A stretch of 64,000 nucleotides of DNA from CALBRZ01 sp964511065. Its GTDB lineage: Bacteria; Planctomycetota; Planctomycetia; Pirellulales; S012-138. The stretch spans positions 1 to 64,000 of the forward strand of contig CAZEEG010000009.1 of the NCBI GenBank assembly GCA_964511065.1, given 5' to 3'. The notes beneath the pieces were generated by a model. The model did not search any database, had not been told where the DNA came from, and was given only the letters and a program-made list of their open reading frames with translations. Positions 9,153 through 17,432 of the stretch are shown in pieces. Position 1 is the first letter of the stretch, and each line of letters begins with the position of its first letter. A program made the position numbers and the translations under genes.

Positions 9153-9569
9153 ATGAATACGCCCCGGCCTGCCAATGTTCGCCTGGTGCAAGAAGACGAA
9201 GCTCAAGGGCTGGTCAAGCAGATTTACGACGACATCAAGGCAACCAAGCAGATTGACTTTGTGCCGAACTTCTGGAAGACCCTAGCCAGTCATCCACCGC
9301 TGCTGGAGCAAACCTGGTTGCGGCTCAAGGCGGCCATGGCACCCGGCAAGCTCGACGCGCTGACCAAGGAAATGATCGCGCTGGCGGTTTCGGCCACCAA
9401 TGGCTGCGAATACTGCATCCAGTCGCACACCGCGGCCGTCCGCAAGCTGGGGCTGGATGACGAAGGCTTGGGCGAACTGATGGCCGTGGTGGCCACCTTT
9501 AACGCCACCAATGCCCTGGCGGAAGGCTACCGCATCCAGCCCGACGTGCTGCCGCCCGTCGAGGAATGA
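9153..9569 (+). CDS. Carboxymuconolactone decarboxylase family (AhpD-like) protein
   Basis: A 138-residue all-helical protein of the carboxymuconolactone decarboxylase/AhpD family. The diagnostic CEYCIQSH motif (CxxC followed by His) is intact, which in AhpD and the 'peroxidase-related' subgroup forms a redox-active thiol pair that reduces peroxides. Preceding LTKEMIALAVSATNGCEYC matches the family signature. An alternative ATG at 9135 adds six residues; neither start has a good ribosome binding site, and the shorter is preferred because conserved sequence starts soon after it. No dedicated reductase partner is adjacent. Confidence 0.85.
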   Translation: MNTPRPANVRLVQEDEAQGLVKQIYDDIKATKQIDFVPNFWKTLASHPPLLEQTWLRLKAAMAPGKLDALTKEMIALAVSATNGCEYCIQSHTAAVRKLGLDDEGLGELMAVVATFNATNALAEGYRIQPDVLPPVEE

Positions 9570-9743
9570 CGTTGCCGCGAGTTCGGCGTGGCGGCACCGG
9601 TTCTCCCCGGTCAAACCGTTGCAATGGGCGGGGCGGCTGTGCAAACTGTGGCCGAGGATGGAGGCCGCGCCGGCAACGGCCGCGTTGCCGCTGGTACCTC
9701 GCCATCGTTCATCCAAGATTTTTGCCGCCAGGATATTCTCGCC

Positions 9744-10661
9744 ATGCCGATTGCCTTGCGACGTTGCGCTTTGCCGGTTGTTGGTTGGTTGTTCGGACTC
9801 TGCGGTGTGGCCGCGCTCATGGCCGGAGAATTGCCGAAGGCCGAACCGTTTACCGAGCCCAAGAGTTTCACCACCGGCATTGAAGGCCCCGCCTGCGACG
9901 CCCAGGGCAACGTCTACGTGGTGAATCTCAAAGATCGCGGCGACATTGCCAAGGTCTCGCCCGAGGGCAAGCTGGAGGTCTTTGTTCAACTGCCCGAGGG
10001 CAGCACCGGCAATGGCGTTCGGTTCGACCGCGCGGGCCAGATGTACGTGGCCGATTACACGGGCCATAACGTGCTGAAGATTGACCCGGCCACGCGCAAG
10101 GTGACGGTCTTTGCGCACGAGCCGACGATGAACCAGCCCAACGACCTGGCCATCGCGCCCAATGGCACCTTGTACGCCAGCGATCCGGCCTGGTCCCAGA
10201 GTACCGGCCAGATATGGCGGATCGACCGCGATGGCAAGGTTACGCGCGTCGCTGCCGAGATGGGCACAACCAACGGCATTGAAGTCAGTCCTGATGGCAA
10301 GACGCTGTATGTGAACGAAAGCGTGCAGCGGAACGTCTGGGCGTTTGACATCAAGGCCGATGGCTCTCTCGCCAACAAGCGGTTACTCAAGCAGTTTGAA
10401 GACCACGGTTTCGACGGCATGCGGTGCGATATCGACGGCAATCTCTACATCACCCGCTACGGCAAGGGCACCGTGGTCGTACTGTCTCCTCAGGGCAAGG
10501 TGCTCAAGGAATTCGACGTGCTGGGAAAGCGGCCCAGCAACTTGTGCTTTGGCGGACCGGATGGCCGCACGGTGTACGTCACCGAAGTTGAGCATCAGCG
10601 GTTGGTCAAATTCCGGGCCGACCGGCCCGGCGCCGCATGGCAGCGGTGGCAAGACCAATAG
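9744..10661 (+). CDS. Exported SMP-30/gluconolactonase-like beta-propeller protein
   Basis: A 305-residue protein with a signal peptide (LPVVGWLFGLCGVAALMA) followed by a six-bladed propeller of the SMP-30/gluconolactonase/LRE or NHL type. Repeating blade motifs include GPACDAQGNVYVVN, GVRFDRAGQMYVADY, NDLAIAPNGTLYASDP, GIEVSPDGKTLYVNES and DGMRCDIDGNLYITRY. Asn/Asp residues at the metal site of lactonases appear to be present (QPNDLA, SPDG). It probably hydrolyses a sugar lactone in the periplasm. The ATG at 9744 is chosen for the signal peptide and an AGGAT sequence upstream. Confidence 0.85.
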   Translation: MPIALRRCALPVVGWLFGLCGVAALMAGELPKAEPFTEPKSFTTGIEGPACDAQGNVYVVNLKDRGDIAKVSPEGKLEVFVQLPEGSTGNGVRFDRAGQMYVADYTGHNVLKIDPATRKVTVFAHEPTMNQPNDLAIAPNGTLYASDPAWSQSTGQIWRIDRDGKVTRVAAEMGTTNGIEVSPDGKTLYVNESVQRNVWAFDIKADGSLANKRLLKQFEDHGFDGMRCDIDGNLYITRYGKGTVVVLSPQGKVLKEFDVLGKRPSNLCFGGPDGRTVYVTEVEHQRLVKFRADRPGAAWQRWQDQ

Positions 10662-10899
10662 GCCGCCCTCCTTCAACTTCATCTGAGGGACGCCCCCTGC
10701 TCGTAGATCGCGGGAAAAGCGAGCCGCCCGCAGGCTGTGTCATCGTTTTGATGGCATTGGCTCGCGGCTTGTGTTGTCAAAATGACTACACTTTGGCACG
10801 TCGTGAGTTGGCGGCCCGCTCGTCACGGCTCCGATGATTCTTTGCAAGTCATTGATTCATAAAAAGTTGCGATTCCGTCCATTCTTGGGCGGGACACTT

Positions 10900-10915
10900 T
10901 GGCACGCGCGTCGCT
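10900..10915 (+). promoter_or_regulatory. Candidate sigma-54 promoter
   Basis: TGGCACG, four bases, then TCGCT gives a -24/-12 element with GG and GC at the required spacing (GG-N10-GC). It differs from the TTGCW consensus at one base. It lies 75 bases before the ATG at 10990, on the same strand. A partial copy of the upstream half (ACACTTTGGCACG) also occurs around 10788-10800 but lacks the -12 element. No enhancer-binding protein is in the window. Confidence 0.35.
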
Positions 10916-10989
10916 TTCAGTGGTATGCCAGCAGGGCAATCGCCCTGGCCCCCCACTGAACCTTTCAACGATTGAACGGGAGAGACGTG

Positions 10990-11532
10990 ATGAACGCCAA
11001 GATGTTCGCGATGGTCGTGGCTCTGTCGGCAGTTGTAACGCTGGGTGCGATGCCGGGAATGGCGAAGGCCGATCATGGGCATTTCGCCTACCGTGGCCCC
11101 CTGTGCGGATGCAACGGCGAGTCGCAAATGATTGCGGCCCTTGGCCATATTGCCGATGCGGCCGACGAGTACTTCCATCGGCACTTCAATCACGCTGCCC
11201 GTAATGCAGAACTTGCCCTGGAAGACCTGCGTGTGGCTTGCCACACGGTGAGCAGCCGCCACGCGCACGACGACCTGCACGAAGCCCAAAGGCAGCTTGA
11301 GCGGTTCCTGCATTTCACCTCGGTGCGGTACCTGGAGCGGGCGGCCCAACTGGTACGGCACGCCCTGGAAGTGGAGCAGGCTGCGTTTCGTGCCTGCCCC
11401 ACGCCGGCCCCGCAGCCCGTGATCGTGCAACCGGCCGTGCGCCCCGTTCCTGTGGTTCGGCCGGTGGTCGTGCCGCAGCGGGCAGGGATCAGCATTAACG
11501 GCCGCAACTTCGGCCTGCGGATTCGGTTCTAA
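10990..11532 (+). CDS. Small secreted protein, His-rich helical
   Basis: A 180-residue exported protein with a signal peptide (MVVALSAVVTLGAMPGMAKA). The mature part starts DHGHFAYRGPLCGCNG, then about 100 residues of amphipathic helices rich in His, Ala and Arg, then a Pro/Val-rich linker (PAPQPVIVQPAVRPVPVVRP), and ends in a short basic tail (INGRNFGLRIRF). The His content and the paired Cys suggest possible metal binding, which is inference only. The ATG is preceded by a CGGGAGAG ribosome binding site. It is a single-gene unit; a sigma-54-like element lies upstream. Family not recognised. Confidence 0.75.
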   Translation: MNAKMFAMVVALSAVVTLGAMPGMAKADHGHFAYRGPLCGCNGESQMIAALGHIADAADEYFHRHFNHAARNAELALEDLRVACHTVSSRHAHDDLHEAQRQLERFLHFTSVRYLERAAQLVRHALEVEQAAFRACPTPAPQPVIVQPAVRPVPVVRPVVVPQRAGISINGRNFGLRIRF

Positions 11533-11816
11533 GCAAGACGAAGGGAAGGCCTTGCAAATAGGATCGGTCTGCCCGAGGTGCCCAGGGGGCTGCTGGCAAC
11601 GTGCCGATCGGAACGCGGCGAATGGTCCGCAAAGATTCGTACCCATAACCCGGTGCCGTGCGGTTGGTGATTGCCACCGCCGGCAGCGGATCTCCATAGC
11701 AAACCGGCCGGGCGCGTCGCAAAGCGGCGCGACTCGGCCGGACCGGTTTATTGGTGAGCGTTTGGTTCTCAATGTGCTGGCGGTTGACCGGTGCCTGCCG
11801 GGTGTATCAACCGCGG

Positions 11817-12902
11817 TTAGTCGCCCAGGCCGGCCAGTTCGCACAAGTTGGCGGCCATGACCGGTTGAGGACAACTCCAGACCAGGAAGAACAGGGCTTC
11901 GCGGCACCACCGTCCTGCGGGATGCCCGGCTACATAGCCCGTCCCTTTGGCGGCAGCCAACGAGGCCTGCGCGGCCCGCAGGGCCAGGCTGTTGGCCCGG
12001 GCCCTAAAATCTTCGAGCGTGCAGACTTGCTGCCCGGCGGCCAAAGCCATGAGGTCGCTTTCCATGAGTTGTTGTTCGGCTTGAAGCTGATCGGCCGGAG
12101 GTTGAAGATCGGGGCGAACCTTGGCTTCGCCTTGAAGATAGGCGATGGCGGCCGCGGCCAACCCGATGGCCAAGGTCGACGTTTGCAGACCGCCGGTTCC
12201 GGCGCCTTCGCCTTGTTTCATGACATCGTGGACGGGTCCGGCAATGAGCTGGTCATCGGCAACAAAGACTTCGCGGCAACGAACAGCGCCCGTATGACTG
12301 CTGCGCACGCCAACCAGTTCGGCCGGTGGATCGGCGCTAACGCCCGGCGAATCGGTGGGCAAAGCCACGAGAATCTGCCGCTGATCGTCCAGCGTGGCTC
12401 CAATCACCACGGTTTGCGCGTGGATGCCGCCGGTGACCCAAGGACTGAAGCCATCGAGGATGTATCCGCCATCAACCGGCCGAGCGCTCAGCACGGGTTT
12501 GGCCAAGTGCCTGCGACTGGTTGTCAAATGGCTGATGCCGACAGTGGCAAACGTCGTCCCGGCGGTAAGATCGGGCAACAACCGCTGTTGCAGCGGGCGG
12601 TTGCCCTCTGCCGTAACAAGGCGACGGCAGGCCCCCGTACGCTGCGTAATAATGAAGGTCGTCGTGAGGCAGGCAGAAGCCAGGCGAAGGTAGCCCTGGG
12701 TGACGGCCCGATCGTCCCACTCGAATCCTCCCCACGATGCTGGCATGAACCAGCGATACACACCGTACTCGCCGCACAAGCGAAGCTGTTCAGCGGGCCA
12801 CGTGCCAGTGCGGTCGGTTTCGTCGGCCAGTGCGGCAAGCCGCTGGCACAACTGATCCAATTGTGGCGAATCGGGGTGTTGAATCTGGGTAGTTGAGGTC
12901 AT
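11817..12902 (-). CDS. Acyl-CoA dehydrogenase-like flavoprotein
   Basis: A 361-residue protein with the three-part layout of acyl-CoA dehydrogenases: N-terminal helical domain (with YRWFMPASWGGFEWDD, the usual 'P-xx-GG' turn), a beta middle domain (GGYILDGFSPWVTGGIHAQTVVIGA, similar to the FAD-contacting WITGG-type segment), and a C-terminal helical bundle. Length is a little under the usual 380-390, and the C-terminal catalytic Glu was not located with confidence, so it could instead be a flavin-dependent monooxygenase or desulfurase of the same fold. No beta-oxidation gene is nearby. The start ATG at 12902 is followed directly by typical N-terminal sequence. Confidence 0.75.
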   Translation of the reverse strand: MTSTTQIQHPDSPQLDQLCQRLAALADETDRTGTWPAEQLRLCGEYGVYRWFMPASWGGFEWDDRAVTQGYLRLASACLTTTFIITQRTGACRRLVTAEGNRPLQQRLLPDLTAGTTFATVGISHLTTSRRHLAKPVLSARPVDGGYILDGFSPWVTGGIHAQTVVIGATLDDQRQILVALPTDSPGVSADPPAELVGVRSSHTGAVRCREVFVADDQLIAGPVHDVMKQGEGAGTGGLQTSTLAIGLAAAAIAYLQGEAKVRPDLQPPADQLQAEQQLMESDLMALAAGQQVCTLEDFRARANSLALRAAQASLAAAKGTGYVAGHPAGRWCREALFFLVWSCPQPVMAANLCELAGLGD

Positions 12903-13282
12903 TTTGGTTGTGTTAGAGGGATTTGCCGAAACTAGGCTTGCGTCAAGAGGCTAATTCGGAAAGATTTATCGTGACCGATTGACGGTAAGACTTGCGCAGT
13001 CTGCAAGCTTTGCCAGTAGCTGCATCGGCGACATCCACCACGAATGACATGGAATGGCCCCGGTTCTCCGCCGCCGGGCGTTGAATGGGGCAAGAACGAA
13101 ACCAGTACACAACGTGTGGGCGATGCCGTTTGTGGCGTCCCAGCCGGTCCTGAGGAACAGGAACGTTTTAGCGACACGTTTTTAGCCTATCGCCTGGAAC
13201 CGGCAATCGCAAACCGGCGCCGGTCGTAAGTGTGAGCTAAACAAGGGTGTTGATTGCGTCGGTAACGACGCGCCAACGGCGA

Positions 13283-13333
13283 GCCGGGTAACCCCCCGGC
13301 AGCTAGCATCCACTCCGGGGAGCGTTTCCCCGG
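13283..13333 (+). promoter_or_regulatory. Two tandem GC hairpins in the glgP leader
   Basis: GCCGGG (13283-13288) pairs perfectly with CCCGGC (13295-13300) around a six-base loop, and CCGGGG (13315-13320) pairs with CCCCGG (13328-13333) around seven bases. They sit 49-99 bases before the glgP start within a 479-base space that otherwise contains no gene. Neither is followed by a T-tract, so they look like leader structure and not a terminator. A regulatory role is inference. Confidence 0.4.
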
Positions 13334-13381
13334 CAACGCCCGCATTATCAGACGGAACGCGACAGTAGGAAACACAAAGTC

Positions 13382-15583
13382 ATGGCTGGAACTGAGACCA
13401 TCCCCGCTCAAGAGGTCGAGATCCCCAACGTGGAAGGTATCACCCCTCAAGCGCTGTACGACAAGTGCATGACGCTCGCCCGAAACCTGTGGTGGAGCTG
13501 GCAACCCGAGGTGGGGAATTTGTTCCGGGATTTGGACCCGATCCGCTGGCGGCAATTGGATCACAACCCGATCGCCCTGCTGCACGAGTTCACCCCCGAG
13601 CGGCTCGATACCCGGGCTCAGGAACTGGTGCTTTATAGCCGGATCAACCAGGCCTATCGGCGGCTCAAGGAGTATCTCTCCTCGGGCGAACGGACCTGGG
13701 CCGCCACCCATGCCGGGATGCTCGGAGCCAAGCCGGTTGCGTACTTCTCCGCCGAGTTTGGCATGCACGAATCCATCCCGATCTACTCGGGTGGTTTGGG
13801 TGTCCTCTCCGGCGACCATATCAAGAGTGCCAGCGGCTTGGGCGTTCCCCTGGTGGCCGTCGGATTGTTCTACGACCAGGGCTACTTCAAGCAGCAACTC
13901 GACGACGAAGGCTACCAGCGCGAAGAATACATCAACACGCGCGTGGAAAACCTGCCGATGCAGCCCGCCCTCGATCCCTCGGGCTCGCCCATCACGGTGC
14001 GGATCGACACCCGGAGCGGCCCGCTGCTGGCCAAGGTATGGTCGATGAATGTGGGGCGGGTGCGGCTGTACCTGCTCGATTGCGACGTGGAAGGCAACAG
14101 CCCCCACGATCGCGAACTGACCGCGCGGCTGTACGGCGGCGACCATCGGACCCGCATCCGGCAAGAACTGGTGCTGGGAGTGGGCGGCGTCCGGGCGTTG
14201 GCCGCCTTGGGCATCAAGCCGGGCGTGTACCACCTCAACGAGGGCCACAGTGCGTTTGCCCCGCTGGAGGTCATCCGCCTGACGATGGAAGAAGACGGTT
14301 ATTCTTTCGACGAAGCCTTGCGGCAGGTCGCCCGGAGTACGGTGTTCACCACGCATACCCCGGTTCCGGCAGGACACGACCGCTTCGATGGCGGCCTCGT
14401 CGAAGAACACCTCGGCCCGCTGCGCGATGCCTGCGGCATCTCCTACGACCAGTTGATGGGCCTGGGCCGCGTGGAACCTCAAAACAACGATGAGCCGCTG
14501 TGCATGACGGTGCTGGCGCTGAAGCTCTCGCGGCGGGCCAATGCCGTGAGCAGCCTGCACGGCCACGTCTCGCGGCGCATGTGGGCCCACTTGTGGCCCT
14601 GGCGGGTGGAGGAAGAAATCCCCATTGGCCACATCACCAATGGCGTTCACGTTCCAAGCTGGCTTGCATGGCAAATGCAACAGTTGTACGACCGCCATTT
14701 TGCGGTGGGCTGGATGGACCGGGCCGGCGAAGCCGAAGTCTGGCAAGCCATCTACAACATCGATCCGGGCGAGTTGTGGGAAACCCACCACGCCCTGAAG
14801 AACCTGCTGCTTTCGTTCGTGCGGCGCCGGGTCAGCCGCCAATGCCGTCGCCGTGGTGAGCACGACGAGGTCATCGAAGCAGCCCGCACGATGATGGACC
14901 CCAGCGTGTTGACCATCGGCTTCGCGCGGCGGTTCGCCACGTACAAGCGGGCGGACTTGATCCTGACCGACATTGATCGCCTGACGGCTCTGATGAGCGA
15001 TCCGCAACGGCCGATCCAGCTCATCTTTGCCGGCAAGGCGCACCCGGCCGACGAACCCGGCAAGGCTCTGATCAAGAAGATCGCCAACCTGCGGCACGAT
15101 CCGAGGTTTGCGGGCAAGATCGCCTTCTTGGAGGATTACGACATCAACGTGTGCCGCCACCTGGTGCAGGGCGTTGACGTGTGGCTCAATAACCCCCGCC
15201 GCCCGCTGGAAGCCTCCGGCACCAGCGGCCAGAAGGTGGTGCTCAACGGCGGGTTGAACTTCTCGGTGTTGGATGGCTGGTGGGCCGAAGCTTACGACGG
15301 CCATAACGGCTTTGCCATCGGCAACGGCAGCAGCCACGTTTCCGACGAAATCTCCGATCAGCGCGACGCTGCTTCGCTGTACGAGGTGCTCGAACAGCAG
15401 ATCGTCCCGCTGTACTACGATCGCGATGCCGACGGCCTGCCGCGGCAATGGATTCAGCTCATGAAGAACTCCATTGCCACCCTGGCCTGGCGGTTCAGTT
15501 CCGACCGCATGGTGATGGATTATGCTCGGGCATCGTACCTGCCGGCTGCCGGCGGACTCAGTTGCGATATGAACGTCCGGTAG
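13382..15583 (+). CDS. glgP: Alpha-glucan (glycogen) phosphorylase, DUF3417 type
   Basis: A 733-residue enzyme releasing glucose-1-phosphate from glycogen-like alpha-1,4-glucans in the cytoplasm. It belongs to the bacterial/archaeal group with the N-terminal DUF3417 domain (ARNLWWSWQPEVGNLFRDLDP) instead of the classical 800+ residue type. Typical landmarks are AYFSAEFGMHESIPIYSGGLGVLSGDH, YHLNEGHSAFAPLE, VFTTHTPVPAGHDRF, IGHITNGVH, and the pyridoxal-phosphate region ASGTSGQKVVLNGG, in which the Lys is expected to bind the cofactor. Length is usual for the group. The upstream leader carries two hairpins and the gene is closed by a strong terminator, so it is probably monocistronic. Confidence 0.95.
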   Translation: MAGTETIPAQEVEIPNVEGITPQALYDKCMTLARNLWWSWQPEVGNLFRDLDPIRWRQLDHNPIALLHEFTPERLDTRAQELVLYSRINQAYRRLKEYLSSGERTWAATHAGMLGAKPVAYFSAEFGMHESIPIYSGGLGVLSGDHIKSASGLGVPLVAVGLFYDQGYFKQQLDDEGYQREEYINTRVENLPMQPALDPSGSPITVRIDTRSGPLLAKVWSMNVGRVRLYLLDCDVEGNSPHDRELTARLYGGDHRTRIRQELVLGVGGVRALAALGIKPGVYHLNEGHSAFAPLEVIRLTMEEDGYSFDEALRQVARSTVFTTHTPVPAGHDRFDGGLVEEHLGPLRDACGISYDQLMGLGRVEPQNNDEPLCMTVLALKLSRRANAVSSLHGHVSRRMWAHLWPWRVEEEIPIGHITNGVHVPSWLAWQMQQLYDRHFAVGWMDRAGEAEVWQAIYNIDPGELWETHHALKNLLLSFVRRRVSRQCRRRGEHDEVIEAARTMMDPSVLTIGFARRFATYKRADLILTDIDRLTALMSDPQRPIQLIFAGKAHPADEPGKALIKKIANLRHDPRFAGKIAFLEDYDINVCRHLVQGVDVWLNNPRRPLEASGTSGQKVVLNGGLNFSVLDGWWAEAYDGHNGFAIGNGSSHVSDEISDQRDAASLYEVLEQQIVPLYYDRDADGLPRQWIQLMKNSIATLAWRFSSDRMVMDYARASYLPAAGGLSCDMNVR

Positions 15584-15638
15584 CGAATTCCAGCACGTCC
15601 GGGACACTGGCCGTGCACCTACGATCGGCCAAATCTTC

Positions 15639-15677
15639 AAGGGGAGCCTGCTGCGATGCGGTAGGTTCCCCTTTTAT
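15639..15677 (+). terminator. Rho-independent terminator of glgP
   Basis: AAGGGGAGCC (15639-15648) pairs with GGTTCCCCTT (15664-15673) as a ten-pair stem with one G-U pair and a 15-base loop, followed by TTAT. It lies 56 bases after the glgP stop. The remaining ~310 bases up to the DUF1501 stop show no gene. Confidence 0.75.
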
Positions 15678-15989
15678 GATTTGCGACCGCCGGCCCCGGA
15701 TTTACAGCTGAGAACGGGTCAGCGCATCGTAGCGGCCCCTATGCTCTCTCAGCGAACGTCGATGTGGGCCAGCCCGCTTGGTCTGCTTCTCCCAAAAAAT
15801 CGGCTCCAGATGTTATGAATGTTCTTTACCCCATTTGGGAAGGATGACCGTTCCGGTCAGTCCGTATTCCTATTTGCTACGCGAAGAGCACCGTGGGGCG
15901 AGGAGCGCGCGTGCGGTGGGCCGAAACCGGTGGAGCGGGTTGTAAGCCTGCGCGTGCCGCAGCGATAGGAGTGGAGTTTACAGAGAGGC

Positions 15990-17426
15990 CTATGCCAGGA
16001 TATCGCGGACGACTTCGCCCGAGGTGTCGGTCAGACGGAAATCGCGACCGGCGTAGCGGAAGGTCAATTGGGTGTGATCGAGGCCCAACAGGTGAAGCAT
16101 GGTGGCGTGCAGGTCGTGAGTTCCCACGATACCTTCGACGGCACGTTCGCCCAATTCGTCGGTTGCGCCGTGGCGGTAGCCGCCTTTCACCCCACCGCCG
16201 GCCATCCACATGGTATAGCCGGCCGCATTGTGGCCGCGTCCACCGGGATTATCCTCGCGGGCGCCGCGGCCAAACTCGCCGCCCCATACCACCAGGGTAT
16301 CCTGCAGCATACCGCGATCTTTCAGGTCGGCGATCAGCGCCGCGATGGGCTGATCCACGGCGGCCCAGCGATCGATCATGCCTTCCCGCACGCGGTTGTG
16401 GTGGTCCCAACCGGTACTGGTCACTTGAACGAAGCGAACGCCACGTTCGGCAAGCCGCCGGGCCATCAGGCATGCCGTTCCAAACCGCCGGCTTTGAGGT
16501 TCTTCCAGACCGTATAACCGCTGGATGGACGCAGGTTCCTTGTCCCAAGCCAAGGCATCGGGCACCGAGGATTGCATCTTGTAGGCCAGTTCAAAGGAGT
16601 CTGGCAGTCCGGCCAGTTGTGGGTGGTCGGGGGCATGAGCGCGCGCTTGGCCGTTCAGCTTCTGAATGAGATCCAGTTGGCGCCGCTGGTCGCCGGGCAC
16701 CAAGTGGTGCGGCCGAAGGTGCGGGATGCCGCTGCCTCCGCTGATGAGCCGAGTTCCCTGGTACGTGGCCGGCAAGAAGGCCGAGCCATAGTTCATCGCC
16801 CCGCCCAGGTCGGTGATGGGATCGATGGTCACGAAACCGGGCAGATCGTCGGCATCGGTCCCCAATCCATACACGGTCCAAGCACCCAGCGATGGCCGTA
16901 CAAAGGTTTCGTTGCCAGTATGCAGGGCCACGATCGCCTGCTGATGGCCGGGGTTGTTGGTTTGCATGCCGTTGAGCAGACACAGTTCGTCGGCCTGCGC
17001 TGCCAGGTGAGGCATCACCTCCGAGAGCATCAGACCACTTCGCCCGCAGGGCCGAAACGCGAAAGCCGGGGGCAGAAATGGTTTGGAGGCCGAGGCCAGG
17101 GCGGGCTTCCAGTCGAATGTTTCCAGGTGGCTGGGACCACCCTGCATGAACAGAAAAATCACCCGCTTGGCCCGAGGCTCAAAGTGCGGCCGCTTGGGAG
17201 CCAGCGGACTGCGACTGCCTGCTGCCGGTTTGTCCGCCCTGGCAGGCCTGGCATTCAGGGCCGCCAGCGCCAGCCATGCAAAGCCGCCCAGCGTCTTGCA
17301 CAAAAAGCCTCGCCGGCCCGCCGATCGCCGGCTTGTAATGCCGGGCAGGCCGCATATGGCATGCTGATCCAGCGCATGCTCATTCAGTGTTTGTGAGTTT
17401 GTCGCGTGCTGCGAAACGTATGTCAT
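15990..17426 (-). CDS. DUF1501 protein with Tat signal (sulfatase-like fold)
   Basis: A 478-residue exported protein of the DUF1501 family, which has an alkaline-phosphatase/sulfatase-like fold and is strongly expanded in planctomycetes. The N-terminus carries a twin-arginine motif (GRRGFLCKTLGG), implying folded export. Family landmarks are RVIFLFMQGGPSHLETFDWKP, FVQVTSTGWDHHNRV and TLVVWGGEFGRGAREDNPGGRGHN. Two start codons two residues apart are possible; the ATG at 17426 is preferred since AAGGTG lies seven bases upstream. The gene follows the DUF1553 gene with no gap and is surely in the same transcript. These pairs are common, with partner function unproven. Confidence 0.92.
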   Translation of the reverse strand: MTYVSQHATNSQTLNEHALDQHAICGLPGITSRRSAGRRGFLCKTLGGFAWLALAALNARPARADKPAAGSRSPLAPKRPHFEPRAKRVIFLFMQGGPSHLETFDWKPALASASKPFLPPAFAFRPCGRSGLMLSEVMPHLAAQADELCLLNGMQTNNPGHQQAIVALHTGNETFVRPSLGAWTVYGLGTDADDLPGFVTIDPITDLGGAMNYGSAFLPATYQGTRLISGGSGIPHLRPHHLVPGDQRRQLDLIQKLNGQARAHAPDHPQLAGLPDSFELAYKMQSSVPDALAWDKEPASIQRLYGLEEPQSRRFGTACLMARRLAERGVRFVQVTSTGWDHHNRVREGMIDRWAAVDQPIAALIADLKDRGMLQDTLVVWGGEFGRGAREDNPGGRGHNAAGYTMWMAGGGVKGGYRHGATDELGERAVEGIVGTHDLHATMLHLLGLDHTQLTFRYAGRDFRLTDTSGEVVRDILA

Positions 17427-17432
17427 GGCCAT

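Noticed and set aside
10788..10809. Second TGGCACG-containing copy as a sigma-54 promoter
   Set aside because: The -12 GC element is missing at the needed spacing.
13187..15640. Open frame of over 800 codons on the minus strand across glgP
   Set aside because: It is antisense to a complete, motif-rich phosphorylase gene. GC-rich codon use with few stops in the opposite frame explains it, and its translation matches no family.
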